From Psychrobacillus faecigallinarum (GTDB lineage Bacteria; Bacillota; Bacilli; Bacillales_A; Planococcaceae), in NCBI RefSeq assembly GCF_014836595.1, contig NZ_JACSQO010000008.1:128019-192018 (forward strand): a stretch of DNA of 64,000 bases. Reading direction: 5' to 3'. Within the stretch, counting starts at the first letter, position 1. Each line of letters opens with the position of its first letter. Below are positions 33,883-41,643 of the stretch, piece by piece. Below the pieces are notes generated by a model. It ran no database searches. It was not told where the DNA came from and saw only the letters and a list, made by a program, of their open reading frames with translations. A program made the translations under genes and the position numbers.

Positions 33883-34674
33883 CTGAAAAAGCTAATAATA
33901 CTACCTTTTATTTTTGTAATGATGACTGCTTGTGGAAATGAAGATAATAAAGCTTTACAAAAGGATGATCCTGAACAAATAGTAGACGATGTTGAAATAA
34001 ATAATGGTCAGTCAGAAGAGCTAGGAACAGAATATAAAGAACCAGTTAAATCGAATGAAAACGTAACAAGTGATAGTAATGCTAGAAATACAAATTTCGA
34101 AAGTATTATCCCGAGTGACTGGGACATTCAGTTACCAACAGATTTCCCTGTGACAAAAGGAAAACATTTAACGGCTATTGCTTCTTCAAAACAGAATGTT
34201 GTAACTTTTGAATTTTATCAAACAGACAAACAACTAGAGATGAACGATCCTAAGATAAAAGAAAGTGGGCAATTAGTTGGGCAGTTAGTAATTACTAAAC
34301 ATGCCACGGCAAAATCCGCAGGTGAAGAAATAGATAAAACGGTTTTCAGTGATGGGGAAGCTGTTGATTTAGGGCATGGTATAACTGGGTATCAAGATGC
34401 AGGAGCAGGCTCAATATTTACAAGTTGGAATGAAGGGCGCTGGGCCATTATTGCACGTTCAACAACAGAAAAATCAGAGGAAAGCTTAACGATAGCAAAA
34501 GAAACTGTGGAATTTTTGGAAACACATATGATGCCAATTCCAGAGCAATATGGCCATCTGCATATTGATGCAAATGATCAAGGTAGCCTTGCAACATGGC
34601 AAAAAGAAAAATTTGTCTATACGCTAACAAATTTTGGTGACAACACGCTTAATTGGCTTATAACTTTTGAATAA
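33883..34674 (+). CDS. Lipoprotein of unknown function, CTG start
   Basis: 263 aa. If translation begins at the CTG at 33883, the N-terminus is (M)KKLIILPFIFVMMTACGNED, a classical lipoprotein signal peptide with lipobox MTAC. GAGGG lies 6 nt upstream. Between the previous in-frame stop (33856) and this codon there is no ATG, GTG or TTG. The first ATG inside the frame would remove most of the signal. The mature part is acidic at first (residues 20-60), then a mixed alpha/beta domain (SIIPSDWDIQLPTDFPVTKG onwards). Function unknown; it is exported and membrane-anchored. Confidence 0.75.
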   Translation: MKKLIILPFIFVMMTACGNEDNKALQKDDPEQIVDDVEINNGQSEELGTEYKEPVKSNENVTSDSNARNTNFESIIPSDWDIQLPTDFPVTKGKHLTAIASSKQNVVTFEFYQTDKQLEMNDPKIKESGQLVGQLVITKHATAKSAGEEIDKTVFSDGEAVDLGHGITGYQDAGAGSIFTSWNEGRWAIIARSTTEKSEESLTIAKETVEFLETHMMPIPEQYGHLHIDANDQGSLATWQKEKFVYTLTNFGDNTLNWLITFE

Positions 34675-35149
34675 ATACAACAGAAATCCTAGTTGGTTGA
34701 AAGATTCACTTTTTCGGTATAAATACACTAGAATCCACCACAAGGCATGGGTTATATGGGGAAGAAGAAAGTGATTACAACGATTTTCATCAATAAAAAG
34801 AACTCATTCTTCTCAATATTAATCCTTCTTTTAGGACAAGCCACTCATTAGAAAAAACCTGTTCAGTTACAACATAGTTGCTAACTCCAAAATTCAATAT
34901 TCTCTCTCTTAATATGTCTGAAGAGTGCTTCACCTTCTGAATTGCCGATATTCACCTAACAACTAAAAAAGCCAAGGAAGCTGTGATTTCCTTGGCTAAC
35001 CATTACATTTATTTCCTTAACAGCTAAATATTCTGGAACATTATAGCTGTTATAGTAATTCCAAACGGATTCTGCATCCTCTTTGAAGTCTGCTTCACAA
35101 TTTGTCACACTGGAAATACGATAAGACCCTGAAGATAGAGCCTATATAA
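34675..35149. other. 475-bp interval with a decayed minus-strand frame
   Basis: A minus-strand frame runs from about 35135 to 34965 without an ATG start (it includes YRISSVTNCEADFKED and ESVWNYYNSYNVPEYLAV) and ends in the terminator at 34971-34996. It may be the tail of a lost gene. I see no other gene. Confidence 0.3.
34965..34996 (-). terminator. Minus-strand terminator
   Basis: GCCAAGGAA (34971-34979) and TTCCTTGGC (34988-34996), followed on the minus strand by TTTTTTAG. Confidence 0.8.
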
Positions 35150-35518
35150 TTAGGGCGTTTGATCATTTATGTGAGAGCAACGCATCAAGATATTTTTCTC
35201 TAGTTGTTCTGGATCCTCGCTTTCAACCACTATTTTGTCAAATTCAAATCCTTTCAAACCAAGGATAGCTACTTTATTTGCGTCATGATAGGATAAGAAA
35301 TATTTCTTTTTATCAATAATGAAAATCCCAGCTTTATAGCCAATTGTAGTAATACCTGTTCTTTTTACAGCTGTCAAAGGAAACTTGAAATTACTAATTT
35401 GTACTTCTTCAACCGAATTGTAAGGAATTTCTATCTTTTTTCTTAATGTAGTAACCATTGTCTTGCCTGATATATTCAATATTAAAGAAGTATCACCAAA
35501 TTCAATTTGAACACTCAC
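35150..35518 (-). CDS. Unknown 122-aa protein, possible PH-like fold
   Basis: A beta-rich small protein (SLILNISGKTMVTTLRKKIE, IPYNSVEEVQISNF, ITTIGYKAGIFIIDKKKYFL) with a C-terminal helix, a pattern seen in bacterial PH-like domains; I cannot name a family. The start is GTG with GGAGG 9 nt upstream. It is a single gene with no recognised partner. Confidence 0.6.
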   Translation of the reverse strand: MSVQIEFGDTSLILNISGKTMVTTLRKKIEIPYNSVEEVQISNFKFPLTAVKRTGITTIGYKAGIFIIDKKKYFLSYHDANKVAILGLKGFEFDKIVVESEDPEQLEKNILMRCSHINDQTP

Positions 35519-35687
35519 CTTTTATCACCTCCTTTACAATGTCAGAATCGTTTCTCCACACATCTTTAAAGTTCAATATGTCAAAATATTTTAATAATAC
35601 ATACGATTTAATAACCACTTGGTTTCATCATACTGTTCCGTTGGTTCAAGTGAAAATTTTTGCAATCAGCTATTTTAATATAATTAT

Positions 35688-35788
35688 CCAATAAAAAAAC
35701 ACCACTCAGTAAACTAGAGAGGTGATTTAAATATCAGTTGCCAACTATGATCTAACTGGATGTCCAGTTACATTATAGTCGGTATCTC
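35688..35788 (-). repeat. Composite hairpin element, copy A (minus orientation)
   Basis: On the minus strand: GAGATACCGACTATAATG, inner hairpin TAACTGG-ACAT-CCAGTTA, CATAGTTGGCAACTGATATT, then ATCACCTCTCTAGTTTA and a TGAGTGGTG hairpin ending in seven T. The same order occurs on the plus strand at 46106-46230. Confidence 0.7.
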
Positions 35789-35835
35789 AAAAATTCAATA
35801 ACAGCAACAAAATACGGGTTTTTCGTAATATTTAA

Positions 35836-35893
35836 TTTTAGTTGGTAACCCATCTAATTGCACCATAAGGTTTTTACATTATAGTTAGTAACT
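35836..35893 (-). repeat. Partial copy of the hairpin element
   Basis: GAGTTACTAACTATAATG (35893-35876, minus strand) and GGGTTACCAACTAAAA (35851-35836) repeat the outer arms of the element without its terminator part. Confidence 0.5.
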
Positions 35894-35956
35894 CAATGTT
35901 ATGGTTTTAACTTTAAAGTACGCATTAATATTATTAATTATTTCGGCTAGCGAATA

Positions 35957-35981
35957 TTTAACTAAGCACCCGTTAGTTGAA
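35957..35981 (-). repeat. Core-site repeat (minus orientation)
   Basis: TTCAACTAA, centre CGGGTGC, TTAGTTAAA on the minus strand, 6 nt after the stop of the methyltransferase remnant. It is one of the best-preserved copies. Confidence 0.8.
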
Positions 35982-35987
35982 GAGTGC

Positions 35988-36337
35988 TTATTTGACTTTC
36001 TTGGCAATATACATAATATGTTCTGCTAAACCCAGCATATCTTCGCGTTCGCATACTTGCTCTGCTAAGTCTAGCCACGCAGACACCACTTCAGGCGGTC
36101 GGCTAAGGAGTTCTGCCTCACGTAGATATAAAAAACTTTCGAATTAAGCAAATGTAGTTTTTCAAGACTAAACTGTTCGAAAAATGGAAGTACATCTTTA
36201 GGACGAATAAAGAAATTATCGGTAAACCCGTGACCTTTAAAATTCACATCATCCAGCATGATATTTAGTTGTGATTTTTGCTCGTCAGATGGGGAGAAAA
36301 TCACCAATAGCGAGTCAAATAGCAACCGATTTTGCAT
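35988..36337 (-). pseudogene. SAM-dependent methyltransferase remnant, frameshifted
   Basis: The first frame gives FSPSDEQKSQLNIMLDDVNF, GHGFTDNFFIRPKDVLPFFE and FSLEKLHLLNS. It then loses similarity and stops at 36071. A second frame, overlapping from about 36135, continues SFLYLREAELLSRPPEVVSA, WLDLAEQVCEREDMLGLAEH and IMYIAKKVK to a stop at 35988. Together these match the C-terminal end of class I SAM-dependent methyltransferases, so one frameshift separates the halves. The SAM-binding N-terminal part is absent. The intact C-terminus ends 6 nt before a core-site repeat. Confidence 0.75.
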
Positions 36338-36375
36338 ATGTTTTAGACATTGATTAACAATAAAATAAGCTAGAA

Positions 36376-36407
36376 AAAACGCACAGATTTTTGTGCCTGT
36401 GCGTTTT
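36376..36407 (-). terminator. Terminator of the 42-aa gene
   Basis: AAAACGCACAG (36376-36386) pairs with CTGTGCGTTTT (36397-36407), with T runs on the minus-strand exit. Confidence 0.8.
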
Positions 36408-36485
36408 ATTACTTACCATATTTCTTAATAAATCACGTATCACTTGTTCAACCATCGTGCCCGTTTGTAGCACGATAAATCGCTT

Positions 36486-36614
36486 CTAATTTGTAGTGTT
36501 TATTAATGCTCCCATTAATTCAGTGAGGTTGCGTAGGTAGCTAACAACACGGAAACTATTAAGGGCAAGAATTAATAATGAGATGGCGATTATAAACTTT
36601 AATACCTTTTCCAT
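36486..36614 (-). CDS. Small membrane peptide (42 aa)
   Basis: AAAGGAG is 6 nt before the ATG. The peptide MEKVLKFIIAISLLILALNS followed by FRVVSYLRNLTELMGAL has one span (residues 6-22) and a short amphipathic tail. Not recognised; it could be a phage-type or toxin-type peptide, but nothing proves this. Translation of the same frame past the TAG stays open for about 45 codons, so a longer ancestor is possible. Confidence 0.55.
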   Translation of the reverse strand: MEKVLKFIIAISLLILALNSFRVVSYLRNLTELMGALINTTN

Positions 36615-36815
36615 ATGATACTCCTTTTGAAAATAAAAATGTTAAAGAAATCCTCTGCAAAATGGCTGTAGGTTTGAAATAAAGTTTGATTAAAAGTATG
36701 CTTCAACCATTGATTTTTTTAAAGAAGAAACTCACTCATTTTGAAAAAAGATTGATCAAATGAGTGGGTTTGGTTTTGCAGGGAATTTAGTTTTTATAAA
36801 AAAGATTGATTAAAA

Positions 36816-37286
36816 TCACATCCAAATAGCCTGACCTATTACACTTTTAATCCTTCCAAGCCAATAATAGCTTATTCCTTCTAATTTTAAAATTTCATTA
36901 TCATTAGCATTGAATAAATCTTTTACCGATTCATACCCAGCATTTTTTAATATTGATATTTTATAATCTGTTAATCCGTATGGATAGGCATTAGACTTCT
37001 CTAAAATTTTAATATCTGACGATAAGATACCTAACTCTTTAAACTCATCTAATTCCGGCAATTCCACTTCATCTAATTTACTTTTTTTGAAAATTTGAGT
37101 GTACTCTTTCTCATGAGTTAACCACTTTTTAAGAAGATCATTTGTTAATCTCCCATGAGGAATAACCTCTAATAAATTACATAGATTGAGTGTATATCGA
37201 GCTCCTCTTCCACCACTTTTCATAGCCCTTGAAGATTCTCGTTTAACTATAAAGCCCGCATATTCTAATATCTCAATTTCTAACAA
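36816..37286 (-). CDS. Helix-hairpin-helix protein, probably 5'-truncated
   Basis: 156 aa. The C-terminal 55 residues (YGLTDYKISILKNAGYESVK, DLFNANDNEILKLEGISYYW) fit a helix-hairpin-helix DNA-binding unit. The N-terminal part (VKRESSRAMKSGGRGARYTLN) looks like the end of a winged helix whose first helices are missing. The only start is a TTG without a ribosome binding site, and a stop lies two codons upstream. It follows the HEPN gene by 53 nt in the same direction. Confidence 0.5.
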   Translation of the reverse strand: MLEIEILEYAGFIVKRESSRAMKSGGRGARYTLNLCNLLEVIPHGRLTNDLLKKWLTHEKEYTQIFKKSKLDEVELPELDEFKELGILSSDIKILEKSNAYPYGLTDYKISILKNAGYESVKDLFNANDNEILKLEGISYYWLGRIKSVIGQAIWM

Positions 37287-37339
37287 GTACTATATAACAT
37301 TTAAATAAAAGAAAAAGGATTAAAACGAACGGGTAAACA

Positions 37340-38425
37340 TTACGTATTCCAGTTTTCATCATTAGTAGTGGTGTATAGTTGACTAAAAATTATAGTAAAG
37401 TCATTAATTATCTCTTTTCGTTTTAACATTCTATAATACCCTTCAAATGTACCTACAATATCTATACGTCCTTTTACTGTTAATTTAACGATGAAATCCT
37501 CAACCTCAATTGTTTCGGTAAGTATACTACCTAATAAATATTTATTATCAAAGCCAAATTCACTTTGTCTATCTAAATAAGTCAATATATCCTGCTTAGA
37601 TTTAAAGATAATTGTACAAGACAATTCTCTAGTTTTATTACTTAGCTTTTGACTTCTTTTGGCTTGCTTTATTTGCTTTCTTTTCAAATCAAGTTGAGAA
37701 AAGTCGTAAACTTCTTCAATCTTTATCGTAACAAATTCTACGTAATTAAGTACCAGTTCTAACGAAGCTATAAAATAGTCTTCTTGAACGGTTAAGCGTT
37801 TTCCAACACTCTCACTTCCACCTTGTATAAAATTATCAAAATAAATTCCATCAATGATGCCACCAGCATGTACAAGGAGATTCCTTCTCGAGTATAACTC
37901 CTTTATTTCTGTTTCGTCTAAGTTGGAGTTGGCTGTATTTATGTTTAATTTCGTCCTTAAAAACTTATTTATTTCTTTGTAACCACCTAATACAACATTT
38001 CTTACTTTATTTTGAATAATTTCGTTTTGGATTTCCTTTATATCACTAATGTTGAGTAAATCAACGACTTTATATTCCTTAGTGCCCTCTGTTTTAAAAG
38101 GGTTTAATGTTATTTCACCTAATTCTAGCAAAACATCATTGAAATATAATTCCATAATTGATATAAGCCTTACAAACAATGATTCTCTTAACATATTTGC
38201 ATATCTATCTGATAAATTCCTTGTTAATTCACTCGGAGACCTAGATATTAGTTCATTTTTATAGTGAAATTTATTGTTATTAGAAATTAATTTTGTTTCC
38301 AATTCATCATTTACTCTTGAGATTGTTTCCTCATAGGAAAAAATCGTAACGTAATATATTTTCTTTACCCTACTCCATTCAGTTCTGAAATTTTGAAATG
38401 CTCTAATCTTAGTTTTGTATTCCAA
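37340..38425 (-). CDS. HEPN-domain protein (RiboL-PSP-like), candidate defence RNase
   Basis: 361 aa. Residues about 75-185 are helical with LRESLFVRLISIMELYFND early and ELYSRRNLLVHAGGIIDGIY later. The RxxxxH-type motif (R-N-L-L-V-H) is the catalytic signature of HEPN ribonucleases, and the surrounding residues fit the RiboL-PSP subgroup. The C-terminal 100 residues form a separate beta-rich region. A leading basic helix-rich segment opens the protein. There is no obvious antitoxin, but a small DNA-binding-type gene follows. RNase activity is inferred from the motif only. Confidence 0.65.
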   Translation of the reverse strand: MEYKTKIRAFQNFRTEWSRVKKIYYVTIFSYEETISRVNDELETKLISNNNKFHYKNELISRSPSELTRNLSDRYANMLRESLFVRLISIMELYFNDVLLELGEITLNPFKTEGTKEYKVVDLLNISDIKEIQNEIIQNKVRNVVLGGYKEINKFLRTKLNINTANSNLDETEIKELYSRRNLLVHAGGIIDGIYFDNFIQGGSESVGKRLTVQEDYFIASLELVLNYVEFVTIKIEEVYDFSQLDLKRKQIKQAKRSQKLSNKTRELSCTIIFKSKQDILTYLDRQSEFGFDNKYLLGSILTETIEVEDFIVKLTVKGRIDIVGTFEGYYRMLKRKEIINDFTIIFSQLYTTTNDENWNT

Positions 38426-38983
38426 TTTTAATCTCCCTTTATGTTAATTTTTAATAAGAATTACCTACCATAAGGTAATTTTAATTATCAAATATTGTTT
38501 TAGAGATTAGCAAATCTCTACGTTTTTTTATGTATTGCTTTAAGTTAATATCTCACTTTCCAGTTCCAATATTATCCTTTCCACTAGTATATCACCGCTA
38601 CTTATTAAGCGGGAAATTTAACGTTGCGGAAAAAACAAATGCTATAGCATTTTAATCATATTACGATACCACAATCGATTAGGAAGTTAGGAAGTCTCTT
38701 TATTGGTTAATCTTATGTTACTTTCTCCTTTAAATTATTCAATTTTTTAAACAATAAATATTGAAACAGGGAGGGGAAATTATTTAAAAAAAAAACGAGG
38801 ATGATAAAGTAACCTATTGCTATAGTTGCCGCAAAAAGAGCCTATTCACACGGAGAGATGTGAGTAATAATAGTGGAGGATTAGTAAATAATAATAAAAA
38901 AAATTCCTATTTCAAATTTCATACAATAACAGCTTTGATAGCTTAATTTATTTTATTCTTTTCTGTTACAATTAAGTATAAAT

Positions 38984-39017
38984 AACACCGCTCAATTTAT
39001 GAGCGGTGTTGTTTTTT
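38984..39017 (+). terminator. Plus-strand terminator
   Basis: A 10-bp stem, 7-nt loop and six T. It follows the start-less CxxC fragment, suggesting that a small plus-strand gene once ended here. Confidence 0.85.
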
Positions 39018-39181
39018 AAGTTCTAATTTAAATTAGCTAAGGACTCTATTCTCTATTACTTAATACTTCTATAGCCTTCAAAAAAATGGAATAACTGTCT
39101 TTTTCATATACATCATTATTATTTTTAAAAAAGTTAGGCTATGTTAAAGGCTAGGGTGATTTAGTTTGTGAAATGTTACAC

Positions 39182-39208
39182 TTAAACTAAAGGGGCATTT
39201 TAGTTGAA
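39182..39208 (+). repeat. Core-site repeat
   Basis: TTAAACTAA, centre AGGGGCATT, TTAGTTGAA. The arms are inverted with one mismatch. Confidence 0.7.
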
Positions 39209-39227
39209 GAGTGTTGTTTAATTTTTG

Positions 39228-39253
39228 TTCAACAAGCGGGCCATATTCTTGAA
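39228..39253 (+). repeat. Core-site repeat (variant)
   Basis: TTCAACAAG, centre CGGGCCAT, ATTCTTGAA. It lies 20 bp after the previous copy. Confidence 0.6.
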
Positions 39254-39427
39254 AATTAATTTACAAGTTATTATTGATGTTAATAATAGCTTAAATATGC
39301 AAGGAAGAATCCAGTTTTCCAAAAGAACATTCAACCATTAGTAGCGCACCATTTGGGGTGAATGTAATTCGGGTAGCTATGTCATATTTGCCATTTGCCA
39401 TACAGAGTTTGGAAATTTATAAATCTG

Positions 39428-39550
39428 ATGATCTTATTATTACTAACTATTTTGTTTGGTTATCTATTTATAACTTCAATGGAAATAAATAATAAAACTA
39501 AATTTTATAAAGTGAGAGCTATTCCGCAATCGGGCGCGATTGTTCAATAA
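39428..39550 (+). CDS. Possible 40-aa membrane peptide ending inside a core site
   Basis: MILLLLTILFGYLFITSMEI is a clear membrane segment; the C-terminus (RAIPQSGAIVQ) and the stop codon are supplied by the repeat at 39524-39547. No good ribosome binding site is present, so it may be the tail of a gene truncated by recombination. Confidence 0.35.
   Translation: MILLLLTILFGYLFITSMEINNKTKFYKVRAIPQSGAIVQ
39524..39547 (+). repeat. Core-site repeat (GCAAT/ATTG arm variant)
   Basis: CCGCAAT, centre CGGGCGCG, ATTGTTCAA. The inner arms CAAT/ATTG differ from other copies but are still inverted, while the GGG-GC centre is kept. Confidence 0.6.
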
Positions 39551-39563
39551 GTGTCTCTGTTCT

Positions 39564-39588
39564 TATTACTAACGGTGCTTTAGTGAAA
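39564..39588 (+). repeat. Core-site repeat
   Basis: TTACTAA, centre CGGTGCT, TTAGTGAAA; 17 bp after the preceding copy. Confidence 0.7.
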
Positions 39589-39658
39589 CAAGACCATCAT
39601 TTTAGATGGTCTATTTTGTCTATTATAATCTTAAGTTGTGGTGTGTTAGTAAATGAAT

Positions 39659-40288
39659 TTAAATTCCTGTTTTTATTCCAAAACCAATTAAAATTAAACC
39701 CGTTGATTTTTGGAATGCCTGCTGGAATTTGGAGTTGTCCAACCATTTTTTTGCATAATCAATTATATAAACAAGGGCTAGAAACCAACAAACAGCGAGT
39801 AAAGTAAGGATTAAGGCTAACATAAACAATTGCTGATTTACATTGTCGTTCAAATCGATAAATTGAGGCATGATAGTTATATAAACCAAAACAGTCTTTG
39901 GATTAAGAATATTACTAAGTAATGCTTGCATAAAGGAACTTTTATTATGCTGATTTGAACATTTAGTAGGTGTATTTGCTTGTGTTTGAATCTCTTTTAA
40001 AGAAAACATACTCTTAGTAAAAAAACTTTTTATCCCTAAATAAATTAAGTAGGCGGCTCCCATATATTTGATGATACTGAAAAGAACAACGGACTTTGCT
40101 ATGACAACAGATAAACCAAGAATGGCAATAAGCGTCCAAAAAGAAAGTCCCGTTGCCATTCCGAGTACCGTAAATCGTCCAGCTTTCGGACCATAGGCGA
40201 GCGTATTTTTCACTAGCAACATCGTATCTACACCAGGTATGATAACCATCATTGCAGCAATTGAAATATATATTAGTAAGCTATCCAT
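39659..40288 (-). CDS. LysE/RhtB-family amino-acid exporter
   Basis: A 209-aa membrane protein with six hydrophobic segments. The signature VIIPGVDTMLLVKNTLAYGPKAG at residues 17-39 (given in part: PGVDTMLLVKNTLAYG) matches the LysE/RhtB N-terminal motif, and LLSNILNPKTVLVYITIMPQ is the second conserved motif. It probably exports an amino acid or related metabolite. It is divergent from a TrmB-type regulator, with an inverted repeat between them. Confidence 0.9.
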   Translation of the reverse strand: MDSLLIYISIAAMMVIIPGVDTMLLVKNTLAYGPKAGRFTVLGMATGLSFWTLIAILGLSVVIAKSVVLFSIIKYMGAAYLIYLGIKSFFTKSMFSLKEIQTQANTPTKCSNQHNKSSFMQALLSNILNPKTVLVYITIMPQFIDLNDNVNQQLFMLALILTLLAVCWFLALVYIIDYAKKWLDNSKFQQAFQKSTGLILIGFGIKTGI

Positions 40289-40309
40289 GTTGTTTCTCCC
40301 TTCCCCTTC

Positions 40310-40339
40310 TGATAGTGGCTACCAAAGTAACTACTATCA
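40310..40339. promoter_or_regulatory. Inverted repeat, probable TrmB operator
   Basis: TGATAGT (40310-40316) and ACTATCA (40333-40339) are exact inverted repeats 16 nt apart, 22 nt before the LysE start. Confidence 0.55.
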
Positions 40340-40424
40340 AACAAAAGTATATCAGAATATTTCAGAAAAAATCAATAGACTTTGTTAAACTATTAGTTAC
40401 AAATAAATTTGTGTTGGAGGATTT

Positions 40425-41252
40425 ATGAAAGAAAACATTTTAGATACATTAAAAAATTTGAATTTTACCGAATATGAAGCAAAAGCATATCTAACCTTAT
40501 TACAAGAATCGCCATTAACTGGTTATGCAGTTGCAAAACAATCAGGTGTACCCCGATCAAAAATTTATGAAGTTCTAGAGAGTCTTGCCATGCAAGGAGA
40601 CATTCTAATCAGTCCAGGAAACACACCACTGTATACTCCTATTCCTGCAAAGGAGCTAATTAAAAATCGTCGGATGAAAGCGGAAGAGCATTTCGAACTT
40701 GCAGAAAAATCATTAGAGGATTTTAAAAATTCAGTAAATGACCGTGAAAATATCTGGAATATCACGGGATGCAATGAAATAATTGATAAGGTAAAAGCTT
40801 GTATAATATCTGCTAAAAAAAGAATTCTCTTAGAGGTTTGGGAAGAGGAATTCGAAGAATTGGAGTTTGAACTAAGCAAGGCAGCAAAAAGAGGAGTCAA
40901 CGTAACGATAATTGCTTATGGGGAAATCACCTCTGATTTTGCAAATGTTTACCTCCATTATATGGGTCATGAAATTACAGAAGAGTATGGTGGACGGTGG
41001 ATTGTCATCAGTAGAGATGATTCGGAAGTAGTAGCAGGTATTGTCTCACTGGGTAAAGATAGCCGTGCTGCATGGACAATGCATGTAGGTTTAGTCATGC
41101 CAATTACAGAGGTCATGATTCATGATTTGTATCTAATGGAAATCATGGAAAAACATAAAGAACTGTTGGAGGTGAGTTTTGGGAAAAACCTCGTCAATTT
41201 ACGTCGTAAATTTTCCATCCATCCAGATTTTAAAAAACATTATGTGAAATAG
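40425..41252 (+). CDS. TrmB-family transcription regulator
   Basis: 275 aa. The N-terminal winged helix is LNFTEYEAKAYLTLLQESPL, YAVAKQSGVPRSKIYEVLES. A helical linker (residues 75-100) and a C-terminal PLD-like ligand domain follow, with ISAKKRILLEVWEEEFEELE and AAKRGVNVTIIAYGEI. TrmB proteins usually sense sugars or other small molecules. The divergent LysE exporter is the obvious target. GGAGG lies 6 nt before the ATG and a strong terminator follows. Confidence 0.88.
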   Translation: MKENILDTLKNLNFTEYEAKAYLTLLQESPLTGYAVAKQSGVPRSKIYEVLESLAMQGDILISPGNTPLYTPIPAKELIKNRRMKAEEHFELAEKSLEDFKNSVNDRENIWNITGCNEIIDKVKACIISAKKRILLEVWEEEFEELEFELSKAAKRGVNVTIIAYGEITSDFANVYLHYMGHEITEEYGGRWIVISRDDSEVVAGIVSLGKDSRAAWTMHVGLVMPITEVMIHDLYLMEIMEKHKELLEVSFGKNLVNLRRKFSIHPDFKKHYVK

Positions 41253-41281
41253 ATTTGTACGATACTCTCATTTATACAACA

Positions 41282-41328
41282 GAATAAGAACAGCATTACT
41301 TCTTAATAAAGTAATGCTGTTCTTATTC
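41282..41328 (+). terminator. Terminator of the TrmB gene
   Basis: GAATAAGAACAGCATTAC and its complement form an 18-bp stem. The last bases overlap the left arm of the next core-site repeat. Confidence 0.9.
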
Positions 41329-41351
41329 AAAAAACGGGTGCTTTACTTGAA
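41326..41351 (+). repeat. Core-site repeat
   Basis: TTCAAAAAA, centre CGGGTGCT, TTACTTGAA. The left arm is degenerate, the centre and right arm are good. Confidence 0.7.
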
Positions 41352-41384
41352 GATCACTTAGCTGGTAAGACGGCTCTTTTCTTA

Positions 41385-41411
41385 TTAAACTAAAAATACA
41401 GGTTAGTTCAA
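41385..41411 (+). repeat. Core-site repeat (degenerate centre)
   Basis: TTAAACTAA, centre AAATACAGG, TTAGTTCAA. The arms are good, the GGGTGC centre is lost. Confidence 0.5.
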
Positions 41412-41643
41412 AAGAGATTTAGAGGTTGAACGATAGTTTTAAATAGTACAGAAACTGGAGAATAAATTAGTACCCTTATAATATGAAAAAGAAGCGTTCT
41501 ATTGTCTTCGACTATTTCGATAAATATACCTTCCCTTTATAAAGTAAATGTAGTTAGATTTCTTGGTTTGTGGTATATATGTAAGTAGTTACTAGGCCAT
41601 TTAAGCCACTACTGTGCACTAGATACCGAAAGGAAGAGAAGAT

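Larger units (their letters stand above)
35519..35956. other. Non-coding interval with hairpin elements
   Basis: No gene is seen between the 122-aa gene and the first core-site repeat. The interval is mainly copy A and the partial copy of the hairpin element. Confidence 0.5.
38426..39427. other. 1-kb interval with fragments and two core-site repeats
   Basis: No intact gene. A plus-strand frame near 38790-38957 encodes VTYCYSCRKKSLFTRRDV, a CxxC-containing piece, but it has no start codon after the A10 tract at 38787-38795. A terminator (AACACCGCTC/GAGCGGTGTT, 38984-39017) follows it. Two core-site repeats lie at 39182 and 39228. Confidence 0.5.

Noticed and set aside
38790..38957. Small CxxC zinc-knuckle gene
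   Set aside because: No start codon follows the in-frame stop at 38785 and the A10 tract makes the frame uncertain; reported only as a fragment in the interval.
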